Of a stretch of DNA of 64,000 nucleotides, positions 19,927-28,083 are shown piece by piece. Source of the DNA: Neotamlana sedimentorum (GTDB lineage: Bacteria > Bacteroidota > Bacteroidia > Flavobacteriales > Flavobacteriaceae); the NCBI RefSeq assembly GCF_000943565.1, contig NZ_JTDW01000001.1:372001-436000 (forward strand). The letters are read 5' to 3'. Position 1 is the stretch's first letter; the number at the start of each line of letters is the position of its first letter. Under the pieces are notes generated by a model. That model was not told where the DNA came from. It saw only the letters and a list, made by a program, of their open reading frames with translations, and ran no database searches. The position numbers were made by a program, and so were the translations under genes.

Positions 19927-22368
19927 ATGAAAAATATCGCTTTTATTTCTTTCAGCAAACTTCCTTTCTTCATTATTTCAAAATTTATAAAAGATTTTTC
20001 ACCTGTTTTTTGGGGTATAATACTTTTCATATCAGTAATCTTTTTTTCAGTTTCTTCAAATGCACAAACAGTAAAGATGGATGTGAATTTCGCTTCTTTT
20101 TTATCACAGCATGATATGAAATGGACTAAAGTACCTAAAAGATGGGAAGTAGCACCTTATAGCGGAAATGGAAATGTAGGTTTTCTTTTTTATCAAACTA
20201 CTACTACAAACAAGAATATAATGTCAGTTTATACAGGTAGACATGACTATTATGACCATAGAGAGGCTTCAAAAGAAAATCAAATGTTGTGGATTAATAG
20301 AGGAAGATTACCGTTAGGTAGATTTGATCTACAGTCTAAAGGACAAATACAATCCGTTGATTTAAGACTTGATTTATGGAATGCACAGCTAACGGGCTGG
20401 GTTTACACTACAACAGGTTCATATTTTATCAAAGGGTATACCCATAGTAACCTTGATGTTATTTATTTTGAAACAGAAGCTAAAGATGGTGAATCAATAA
20501 AGATTACTTGGATTGCAGATAAACCTATACCACCAGTTTGGGAAACTTTACAAACCGGTAAAGGTCCAAAAGGTAGTGGCTGGGATAAAATGCGGAATGC
20601 TCCAATGCCAATGCCTGATAGTGCAACTTTTAGTGAAGATAAGGGAGTGAATTTTTGCTATCAGCCCTTATATCAACACAGAGGAGAAACAACTACAGCT
20701 TGGAAAATTATAGGTTCAGCATCTGGCAAACAACAATTAATCGCTAGTGTACACCATAGTTATCCAGAAAAAAACAGTTTGACTGTTGTTAAAAATACTA
20801 TTAACCAAGCTGAGCAATTACTACAAAACAACACTCTTTTTACAAGTCATCAAAAATGGTGGCATCAATATTACCCCCTCAGTTTTATAACTTTTAACGA
20901 TATAGAAAAGGAATCTTTTTATTGGATTCAAATGTACAAACTAGCATCAGCTACTAGAGGAAATGGACCCATTATGGATTTAATGGGACCTTGGTATCAT
21001 AAAACTTTTTGGCCAATGGTATGGGGAGATCTAAATGTAGAGCTCCAATATTGGACCCACTTAACGGCAAATAGAATGGCTGTGGGCGAGTCATTGCCAA
21101 ACTCTATAGATAAATATAAATTAAATTTAGAAAACAATGTAACCAGCAAATGGAAAGAAAGCATAAACTTAGCTACGCTTTTTCCACAAGATTTTGATGC
21201 CTATAACGGAGCCGTTGTGCCTGATATGCTAGTATGGATTTTACACAATTATTGGTTGCATTGTAAATTTGAAGATGATGATGAACGCATACGCATTAAG
21301 CTATTTCCTTTATTAAAGAAAGCAGTTAATAGTTATCTTAACTATATAAAAGATAATCCTGTTGATGCCACTGACGGAAAAATTCATATAAAAAATAGCT
21401 GGTCTCCAGAATACCCTGGAGGACGCGGACAAGATATCAACTTTACTATAGCACTCATAAAATGGAGTACTAGTACGTTGCTAAGTATAGACGATAAATA
21501 TCACGTAAACGACCCTTTAAAAAAAGAATGGCAAAATTTATATGATAATCTCGTTGGTTTTCAAATTGATGATAATGGCTTACGTATTGGAAAAGATATT
21601 CCGTTTAATACACCTCACCGCCATTATTCACATCTACTTGGGTTCTATCCCTTATCTGTTTTAAGTTTAGAAACAGAATATAATAAAAAACTATTACGTA
21701 CAACTTTAGACCACTGGCTAAATGTTTCTATAAATAGTGATATAAAAGTTAATGCAATGCCTGTTACTGGGTACACAGCTACTGGTGCAGCCTCTATGTA
21801 CGCCATGCTTAATGATGCTGATAAAGCATATTATTACCTTAATTTTTTTATCAGTCACAAAAATGTTTCTCCAACAACAATGTATGCAGAAGGGAACCCA
21901 GTAATTGAAAGCCCACTATCCTTTGCTACCTGTATACATGATATGTTTTTGCAAAGTTGGGATGGTAAAATCAACGTTTTTCCAGCCATACCAACCTTAT
22001 GGCCAGATGCTTCTTTTTATCATTTACGCACACAGGGTGCATTCTTAGTTAGCGCAAAAAAAATAGCGGGTATTACCGAGTTTATAGAAATTGAGAGCTT
22101 ACATGAGAACATAGCAAAAGTTAAGACAGATATTCAACAACCTTATTTTTACAGTAAAAGGAAGTTGGTTTCTTACAAAAAACAGTCGGATGGCTTTTAC
22201 TATATACCCTTAAAAAAATCGGAAAAGATACTGATTACTTCTAAACTATTAAATAAAACCGACTTATCTATCAAAGAATTAAATAGAAACACTCAAGAGA
22301 AAAATCTTTTTGGATACAGTGATAAAACAGAAAGGCTTCCGAGTGATGCTTTTTACACAAAAAAATAA
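19927..22368 (+). CDS. GH95-like alpha-L-fucosidase/galactosidase family protein
   Basis: 813 residues with a long N-terminal export signal ending SSNAQ (about residue 47). The fold is that of six-hairpin GH95 proteins: an N-terminal beta-sandwich, then an (alpha/alpha)6 barrel. Family-like segments include PMVWGDLNVELQYW, KNSWSPEYPGGRGQD (the region carrying the catalytic Glu), HRHYSHLLGFYPLS, and near the C-terminus VIESPLSFATCIHDMFLQSW followed by INVFPAIPTLWPDASF. It is divergent from the better-matching GH95 at 54166-56583, so activity on alpha-L-fucose or alpha-L-galactose is only a family inference. Confidence 0.72.
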   Translation: MKNIAFISFSKLPFFIISKFIKDFSPVFWGIILFISVIFFSVSSNAQTVKMDVNFASFLSQHDMKWTKVPKRWEVAPYSGNGNVGFLFYQTTTTNKNIMSVYTGRHDYYDHREASKENQMLWINRGRLPLGRFDLQSKGQIQSVDLRLDLWNAQLTGWVYTTTGSYFIKGYTHSNLDVIYFETEAKDGESIKITWIADKPIPPVWETLQTGKGPKGSGWDKMRNAPMPMPDSATFSEDKGVNFCYQPLYQHRGETTTAWKIIGSASGKQQLIASVHHSYPEKNSLTVVKNTINQAEQLLQNNTLFTSHQKWWHQYYPLSFITFNDIEKESFYWIQMYKLASATRGNGPIMDLMGPWYHKTFWPMVWGDLNVELQYWTHLTANRMAVGESLPNSIDKYKLNLENNVTSKWKESINLATLFPQDFDAYNGAVVPDMLVWILHNYWLHCKFEDDDERIRIKLFPLLKKAVNSYLNYIKDNPVDATDGKIHIKNSWSPEYPGGRGQDINFTIALIKWSTSTLLSIDDKYHVNDPLKKEWQNLYDNLVGFQIDDNGLRIGKDIPFNTPHRHYSHLLGFYPLSVLSLETEYNKKLLRTTLDHWLNVSINSDIKVNAMPVTGYTATGAASMYAMLNDADKAYYYLNFFISHKNVSPTTMYAEGNPVIESPLSFATCIHDMFLQSWDGKINVFPAIPTLWPDASFYHLRTQGAFLVSAKKIAGITEFIEIESLHENIAKVKTDIQQPYFYSKRKLVSYKKQSDGFYYIPLKKSEKILITSKLLNKTDLSIKELNRNTQEKNLFGYSDKTERLPSDAFYTKK

Positions 22369-22422
22369 TTAACTCCGCAAAACCATCTAGAATTAAACAA
22401 CAAATAATTAAAAATAATAATC

Positions 22423-23301
22423 ATGAAAAAAACACTTTTAATTACAATTTTAACGATTAGTTCAATAATTATCGGTTATGCACAAACTCAAAAAATTAGA
22501 GGCAACGGAACTCCAATATCAGGAACACAGGCAATGGTTTCAGGTACCACGGAATTGCAGTTACCAATTTCTGGCACATTAACATTTGCGGTTTTTAGTA
22601 AATTTACAGGAAGTTTTACACTGGAAACATTAGGAACAAAGGATGGAGTTGCCCCCGTATATTTAACTGCATTTAATAATTCAACTAGGTTATTTGCAAT
22701 CAAAGAAACTGGCGAAACCTTATTCAATACAAATGATGGGTCTTCGTTGCAATCTGTCACAAACGAAACATTGTCTTTCAAATTTTCCAACATCGTTATA
22801 AAGCCCAATACAGCTAGCTATGTTTCAGATTTAAAAATAATTTCTGTTGGTGTTGTGGGTTTTGGAGTTATCGGAGAATGTTTTGGGCTTTATAAGAATG
22901 GTAATTTAATAGAAAAATTTGTTAGCTCAGATAGTCCTAACAACGAAAAAAAATTAACTCTAACGACTCCAACAGCAATTTCGGATAATGATGTGATTAC
23001 AAGAACCGAAAGGCCAGATGTAGGAAAAGTGAAGTTTTATAATGGAAATCTAACTGAGTTAGTTCAAAAGTTAAAAAATGATAGCGGTAAAAATATTTAT
23101 TGTGATGGCGGTGCAGAAATCATAAACGAACTTTTAAAAGATGACTTGATTGACGATCTTATTATTTCTGTCATTCCAATATTATTAGGTAATGGAACAA
23201 GATTATTTAAAGACGGAAGACCTGAGCTGTTACTTGAGTTTGTGAGTACAAAAACATTTGATACTGGATTAGCACAGTTGCATTACAAACGGAAAAAATA
23301 A
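22423..23301 (+). CDS. Exported chimera: unknown N-terminus fused to half a DHFR/RibD-C domain
   Basis: 292 residues with a signal peptide ending IGYAQ. Residues about 22-195 are a low-complexity Thr/Ser-rich beta-type sequence of unknown function. From about residue 195 it matches the C-terminal half of dihydrofolate-reductase-like (RibD C-terminal, YyaP-type) proteins: VITRTERPD, KFYNGNLTELVQKLK, IYCDGGAEIINELL, IPILLGNGTRLFKDGRPE and a final LAQLHYKRKK. The N-terminal half of that fold is missing. A cytoplasmic nucleotide-dependent half-domain behind a signal peptide makes no functional sense, so this is probably the product of a rearrangement that joined two genes in frame. It lies beside a broken recombinase. 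Confidence 0.78.
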   Translation: MKKTLLITILTISSIIIGYAQTQKIRGNGTPISGTQAMVSGTTELQLPISGTLTFAVFSKFTGSFTLETLGTKDGVAPVYLTAFNNSTRLFAIKETGETLFNTNDGSSLQSVTNETLSFKFSNIVIKPNTASYVSDLKIISVGVVGFGVIGECFGLYKNGNLIEKFVSSDSPNNEKKLTLTTPTAISDNDVITRTERPDVGKVKFYNGNLTELVQKLKNDSGKNIYCDGGAEIINELLKDDLIDDLIISVIPILLGNGTRLFKDGRPELLLEFVSTKTFDTGLAQLHYKRKK

Positions 23302-23350
23302 ACTATTCAGTGAGCTTAAGGACGTTAATTCTCACTGAAAGCTCTTGTTT

Positions 23351-24559
23351 TCAAAAATTGATTACACTATCCAAAGCATCATCTGCATCTTTATTAATAA
23401 AATTAGCTTGATAGTTTATAGTTGTAGTTACAGAGGAGTGCCTATAAAGTTTTTGAAGCATTTGAATTGGGATTTTATCACCTGAAATATTACCAAAACT
23501 ATGTCTTGCAATGTGCATACTCATTTTTTTGGTTATGTCCAGTTTGGAAGCAACTTTTTTCAAATGTCTATTTAGGTTTCGCGTTATGGTCTGTGTTCGT
23601 ATAGAAACCCTTTGAGAATCTTTCAGATCTGTATCCTTAAGATAATCGAAAATCAAATCATTATCCAGAGAATAGTTCTGTTGATAAATTTTAATTATTT
23701 CGCTAGCCTTTTCAGGTATTTTGAGTGTAACCAATTTACTGTTTTTGTTCATCCGGTACATTAATCTTCCATCATTAAAATCAGACCATTTCAATTTTAA
23801 GACATCACCAACCCTGATACCTGCAAAATAAAAGCTAATGAGCCAGACGTGAACTGCTTTTTGTTGAGCATCGGTTAAGTCTGTAGCATTCTCTAATTTT
23901 TTAATTTCTTTTTGATTCAGTCCAATCTTTTGTGATTCTGGAATTTTAATCTGGACTTTCCCTTTCCCAAAAGGATATCTCCCTCTGTCAACTAAAGATT
24001 CAGATATGGCAAGATTGTAAATAGTTCGTATTAAGATGAGATAATTTACCACTGTTCTTGGCGAACGTTTTTTATTATGAAGCAAATAGGTTTCAAATTT
24101 TTTGAGAAGTAAAACACTGAGTTCATTAAACAATAACTCATTTTTTTTGAGAAAACTCTTGAACTTTTTAAGGCGGCCAAGCTCAGTATCGTACTGATGA
24201 TGTTTTTCTCTGTTTTTGAGATTTTCAAGATGCATATTTGCAACTGCAAAAAAATCAACTTTTTTATTTTGCATAATATTTTTCTTGATCGCTTTGACTG
24301 TTTGATAGTCCGAATTGTTTTCAGCTTCCAGAACTTTTTTATTTGCCTCAGCGATTTAGGAAAGTATAAAATTATTAATGATGTTGGCATTGGGATGCGA
24401 TTTTCTAACGCATCTATTTTTCTCATCCCAGTACTTTTCTTCAATATGTTGACCAGTTCCTAAATAAGAACTTTTTCTATCCTTTGTAATTCTTATAGAT
24501 ATTGGATAATGTCCTTCTGGATTCCTTTTTTTTCGGAGTACTGCCTTAACTGTTGCCAT
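23351..24559 (-). pseudogene. Tyrosine recombinase (integrase) with an in-frame premature stop
   Basis: The frame from the ATG at 24559 to the stop at 23351 spans 402 codons, the normal size for Bacteroidota site-specific integrases. It is interrupted only by a TAA at 24356-24358 (FILS, stop, IAEANKKV). One base change from a sense codon explains it, since both halves share the same frame. Parts visible are an N-terminal arm-binding domain (MATVKAVLRKKRNPEG), a SAM-like core-binding domain and a catalytic domain. The catalytic residues are an Arg in AGIRVGDVLKLKW, HIARHSFG (H-x-x-R), and LYRHSSVTTTINY (His and Tyr nucleophile). An internal ATG at 24274 could restart translation, giving a 307-residue protein without the arm domain. 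Confidence 0.9.
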
Positions 24560-24593
24560 ATTGAATGCTTTAGATTATAAAGGTAATAAAAAC

Positions 24594-24626
24594 AGGTACA
24601 ACATAGGTACAACATAGGTACAACAT
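24594..24626 (+). repeat. Three perfect tandem 11-bp repeats next to the integrase, candidate arm sites
   Basis: AGGTACAACAT occurs at 24594-24604, 24605-24615 and 24616-24626 without spacers. The array lies 35 bp upstream of the integrase start and about 105 bp from the tRNA fragment. Integrase arm domains bind short direct repeats in this position, so these are plausible arm-type sites. An 11-bp period puts all copies on nearly the same helix face. Confidence 0.6.
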
Positions 24627-24731
24627 TTTATGCTTTTAATTGATATTAATTGACATTGAATACTATTATGTTTTTATTAAATCATTGAATATCAGTGTAA
24701 TTGTGTTTTCTTAATACCATACGGAAAAACA

Positions 24732-24775
24732 CTCATAACCCGAAGGTCACTGGTTCGAGTCCAGTTCCCGCTACT
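24732..24775 (+). other. 3' part of a tRNA-Met(CAT) gene, candidate attachment site
   Basis: The sequence from CTCATAA (anticodon CAT at 24734-24736) continues through a perfect T-arm, ACTGG-TTCGAGT-CCAGT (24749-24765), and the 3' acceptor strand TCCCGCT. The matching 5' acceptor (AGCGGGA) and D-arm are absent from the preceding 100 bases, so this is not a functional tRNA. A tRNA 3' end next to an integrase gene is the standard mark of an element end (att). Because the tRNA reads rightward, the element would lie to its left, with the intact tRNA at the far left end outside this window. Confidence 0.78.
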
Positions 24776-24780
24776 AAGTG

Positions 24781-24810
24781 AGAGTAATCAGAAATGGTTA
24801 CTCTTTTTTT
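24781..24810 (+). terminator. Rho-independent terminator after the tRNA fragment
   Basis: AGAGTAA (24781-24787) pairs with TTACTCT (24798-24804) and is followed by T residues to 24810. It is probably the original terminator of the tRNA transcription unit. Confidence 0.6.
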
Positions 24811-25054
24811 ATGCTTTTAATTTTCGAAAGAATTTATTAGTGACTCGCCTTAAAGTTGAATAGAGTTATAGTATTAATAAATATGAGAGCATTTCATTGC
24901 TCCAAATTTATGGCTTCACTTAAGTTAATCGAATCATTAAAAATTCATTGAATTATGGTATTCAATCCGTTTCAAAAACCTATATTTTGTTTATCACATA
25001 CAATATATAATTAGTATTATTTTATATTTAATTTTATTGAATAGATTATTTTAT
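24811..25054. other. AT-rich gap before the alginate locus
   Basis: About 240 AT-rich bases between the tRNA terminator and the first alginate-locus promoter. No ORF of note, RNA gene or repeat was seen. Confidence 0.4.
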
Positions 25055-25083
25055 TATATTTGGTACACCAAACTGGTGCGCCA
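25055..25083 (+). promoter_or_regulatory. Promoter -7 box and paired operator before the alginate lyase operon
   Basis: A Bacteroidota-type -7 element TATATTTG (25055-25062) overlaps the first of two palindromic boxes, TGGTACACCA (25061-25070) and TGGTGCGCCA (25074-25083), whose starts are 13 bp apart. The same boxes recur before susC (30595-30630) and before the FadR-type regulator (35556-35565). Overlap with the -7 box suggests repression by that regulator. Confidence 0.65.
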
Positions 25084-25146
25084 ATTTAGTTTGAAATAAA
25101 TTTGTAAATTATCGTACCGTTATTAATCATAAATGAATTAAAGACA

Positions 25147-26211
25147 ATGGGTTTTAATGTTTTTTTACGTGCTTTAAAGTTAGGCTTTATTCTAAGTTTA
25201 TTAATTCTTTTCTCAGATTGTAAAAATTCTGAGAAAAGAATTCATTTGAAGTTAAAAGAAAAAATGGATCTTGAGACCACCTATCCAAGCGATGTAATTC
25301 CTTTTATGGATAAATGGAAGATTTTTCTTGGCGATGGCACAAAGTCTGATTCGTTAATAAATTTTGATAAAGAAGATTTTTTCTATGTAGAAAATGATGG
25401 AAAAACAAACTGGGTAGTTTATAAAACACCTAATTCTGGTATAACATCTAGAACTTCAAGTAATACAAGAACTGAATTAGGAGAGAAAAAACATTGGATT
25501 CCTGAAACAGGCGGAAAGTTAACAGGAACTTTAAAGGTTATGCATGTATCAACATCTGGTGATGCTCGAGTAGCAGCTTCTTACTCGGTAGTTGTTGGTC
25601 AAATTCATAGCGATGAAGGGCATGAAAACGAACCATTAAAAATATTTTATAAAAAGTTTCCAGGGCATAAAAAAGGTTCGGTTTACTGGAACTACGAAAT
25701 TAATACAGATGGCGATAATTCTAAACGTTGGGATTTTTCTACAGCGGTATGGGGTAACGATATGTCTGTTGTCGGAGAAACACCAGATACCTATCCAGAG
25801 GAACCAGAAGAAGGTATTGAATTAGGAGAAACTTTTAGTTACGAGGTAAATGTTCATGAAGGTATAATGTATTTAACTTTTACAAGCGAAGGACATGAAA
25901 CGGTTAAGTTTACAAAGAATTTATTAAAATCAGATTTTTCAACAAAAGCCGATATACCAGAACAAATTTTAACCTTATATGCTCCAATAGATCGTGATGG
26001 TATTGAACGCGATTCGGCTTATGCAGGAGAAATTCAATATTTTAAACAAGGGGCTTACAATCAAACCAATGGAAAAGATCCAGAGAAAAATATAGTTTGG
26101 AGTACAGGCTCTGAAACCTATGGCGGCGATATCGCAAAACAATATGAAAACGGTTGTTATGCCGAAGTTTGGTTTAGCAATGCCACAGTTGGACCAGGTG
26201 TTGCACCTTAA
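25147..26211 (+). CDS. PL7 family alginate lyase, probable lipoprotein
   Basis: 354 residues with a hydrophobic leader ending FSDC, a probable lipoprotein cleavage site. The PL7 jelly-roll is supported by SRTSSNTRTELGE (the conserved R-T-E-L strand holding the substrate), VVVGQIHSDEG (the Q-I-H motif carrying catalytic Gln and His) and GEIQYFKQGAYNQTNG near the C-terminus (YFKxGxYNQ, with the catalytic Tyr). PL7 enzymes cleave alginate by beta-elimination, producing unsaturated oligouronates. It is first in the operon with a kinase, transporter and PL6 lyase, under a promoter with the shared operator. A surface or periplasmic location is inferred from the lipobox. Confidence 0.93.
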   Translation: MGFNVFLRALKLGFILSLLILFSDCKNSEKRIHLKLKEKMDLETTYPSDVIPFMDKWKIFLGDGTKSDSLINFDKEDFFYVENDGKTNWVVYKTPNSGITSRTSSNTRTELGEKKHWIPETGGKLTGTLKVMHVSTSGDARVAASYSVVVGQIHSDEGHENEPLKIFYKKFPGHKKGSVYWNYEINTDGDNSKRWDFSTAVWGNDMSVVGETPDTYPEEPEEGIELGETFSYEVNVHEGIMYLTFTSEGHETVKFTKNLLKSDFSTKADIPEQILTLYAPIDRDGIERDSAYAGEIQYFKQGAYNQTNGKDPEKNIVWSTGSETYGGDIAKQYENGCYAEVWFSNATVGPGVAP

Positions 26212-26222
26212 TAAATATAGTT

Positions 26223-26708
26223 ATGAATACTGTGTTTTATGTTATGGGCGTGTCCGGTTCAGGAAAAAGTACTGTAGGTAAATTAATTGCAGAATCTTTG
26301 GAGATTCCATTTTTTGATGGTGACGATTTTCACCCTAAAGAAAATATTGTTAAAATGAGTAACGGTATGCCTTTAAATGATGAAGACCGTCAAGGCTGGT
26401 TATTAAATTTAAATGATTTAGCCATAAATCAATTAAAACAAAACAGCTGTGTTATTGTTTGTTCGGCCTTAAAAGAAAAATACCGAGAATTATTAAGTGC
26501 AACTATTGAAACGCATGTAAAATGGATTCATTTGGTGGGTTCGTACCACCAAATTTTAAATCGAATGAATAAACGAGAAAATCATTTTATGTCGTCTAAC
26601 ATGCTTCAGTCCCAATTCGACACTTTAGAAGCGCCCCAATACGCCATAAATGTAGATATTAATTTAAAGCCAAACGAGATTATAAAACATATCATTAAAC
26701 ACATTTGA
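26223..26708 (+). CDS. Gluconokinase-family (GntK-like) sugar-acid kinase
   Basis: 161 residues, cytoplasmic, the normal length of the family. It has a Walker A motif GVSGSGKSTVG near the start, the family substrate segment DGDDFHPKENIVKMSNG, DEDRQGWL, and CSALKEKYRE. GntK phosphorylates D-gluconate. Alginate catabolism needs phosphorylation of 2-keto-3-deoxygluconate, normally by a PfkB-type KDG kinase that is absent from this window. The position 11 bp after the PL7 gene suggests a role in the same pathway, so a shifted substrate is possible. This is an inference from context; the sequence itself says gluconokinase family. Confidence 0.85.
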   Translation: MNTVFYVMGVSGSGKSTVGKLIAESLEIPFFDGDDFHPKENIVKMSNGMPLNDEDRQGWLLNLNDLAINQLKQNSCVIVCSALKEKYRELLSATIETHVKWIHLVGSYHQILNRMNKRENHFMSSNMLQSQFDTLEAPQYAINVDINLKPNEIIKHIIKHI

Positions 26709-26797
26709 AATAAATTTTAAGCCATCATATATAAGTCACCACCTTATTTCGGCTTTAAAATTTAAAAAAAACAACCAACAAACTAAATAAGTATAAC

Positions 26798-28075
26798 ATG
26801 TCCGAAACTGTTCAAAAAAAATCACTTTTAAAAAAAATAATCGCCCTTGTACTTAGTTTTGGTCCAGGTATTTTTGCAATAGGTTACACCATAGGAACCG
26901 GAAGTGTAACAGCAATGATAGTAGCAGGAAGTAAGTACAATATGCAGTTACTTTGGGTGCTATTATTAAGTTGTATTTTCTCTGGAATTTTAATGTTTGT
27001 GTATGGTAATTATGCTTTACTTACTGGCGAAACCGCGCTTTTTGGTTTTAAAAAGCATTTAAAGTATGGCAAAGCTTTAGCGATATTAATTATTGTAGGT
27101 ATTACATTTGGGCAATGGAATTCTTTAATGGGAATTTTAGGGATTTCATCCAACATAATTTACGAAATATTAGCTTTAAATTATCAAGGATTAGAAGGTT
27201 TAAAATACGAAACGGTTTTAATTACCGCCATTATAATTATCGTTGTTTTTTATTTACTAATGTTGGTCGGTAAGTACACCTTTTTCGAAAAAATACTAGT
27301 TATTTTTGTAACTTTAATGGGGCTGTCATTTGTGTTGTCTTTATGTTTAGTACAACCATTACCGTTAGATGTAGTTAAAGGTATATTGCCTTCTATACCA
27401 AATGTGCCCGATGGTAAAATGTTGGTAGCGGCATTTGTAGGAACAACAATGGCAGCGGCTACATTTTTATCACGCCCGTTATTTGTTAAGGGGAAAGGGT
27501 GGACAATAAACAATTTAAAAGATCAGAAAAAAGATTCTATTACTGCTGCTATTTTAATATTTGTAATTAGTGGCACTATTATGGCCGTAGCTGCAGGCGC
27601 ACTATTTTATCAAGGTAAAGAAGTAACTCATGTATTAGATATGGCAAATACCTTGGAGCCAGTTGCAGGAAAATGGGCGGTTACTATTTTCTTTTTTGGG
27701 GCACTAAGTGCTGGATTGTCGTCTATATTTCCATGTTTATTAATAGCACCTTTACTTGTTGCCGATTACCAATCTGGTGAGCTTGATACCAATTCAAAAC
27801 AATTTAAAATAATAACAGCAATAGCATGTTTAGTGGCTTTAATTGGGCCTGCATTTGGTGCTAATCCTATTGAAATTCAAATTCTATCACAGGTTTTTAA
27901 TGTATTTATTTTGCCATTGGTAGTTTTGGGTATTATTCTGCTTGTTAATAATAAAAAGGTGATGAAAGGGTATAAAACATCAGTGTTTATAAACATATGT
28001 TTATTTGCAGCTTTATTTTTCTCTTGCTTAGTGTCTTACACAGGTGTAGTTGGAATTTTAACTAAATATTTTTAA
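26798..28075 (+). CDS. NRAMP-fold membrane transporter lacking the canonical metal motif
   Basis: 425 residues with about 11 membrane helices. The start FGPGIFAIGYTIGTGS resembles the first NRAMP helix, but the metal-binding D-P-G-N is not present: the equivalent stretch reads TIGTGS. The helix-6 M-P-H motif is also missing (FVGTTMAAATFLSRP there). NRAMP proteins carry divalent metals with protons. Loss of both ligand motifs suggests another substrate or mechanism. Its place between a sugar-acid kinase and PL6 in an alginate operon makes uptake of a sugar-acid or lyase product a reasonable hypothesis. It ends 8 bp before the PL6 start. Confidence 0.75.
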   Translation: MSETVQKKSLLKKIIALVLSFGPGIFAIGYTIGTGSVTAMIVAGSKYNMQLLWVLLLSCIFSGILMFVYGNYALLTGETALFGFKKHLKYGKALAILIIVGITFGQWNSLMGILGISSNIIYEILALNYQGLEGLKYETVLITAIIIIVVFYLLMLVGKYTFFEKILVIFVTLMGLSFVLSLCLVQPLPLDVVKGILPSIPNVPDGKMLVAAFVGTTMAAATFLSRPLFVKGKGWTINNLKDQKKDSITAAILIFVISGTIMAVAAGALFYQGKEVTHVLDMANTLEPVAGKWAVTIFFFGALSAGLSSIFPCLLIAPLLVADYQSGELDTNSKQFKIITAIACLVALIGPAFGANPIEIQILSQVFNVFILPLVVLGIILLVNNKKVMKGYKTSVFINICLFAALFFSCLVSYTGVVGILTKYF

Positions 28076-28083
28076 AAAACTAG

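Noticed and set aside
24046-24444. Leftward 132-codon ORF within the integrase
   Set aside because: It is out of frame with both integrase halves and gives Lys/Ile-rich nonsense. The true frame continues through the single stop at 24356-24358.
24732-24775. A complete, functional tRNA gene
   Set aside because: Only the anticodon-to-3' part is present; the 5' acceptor strand and D-arm cannot be found in the preceding 100 bases.
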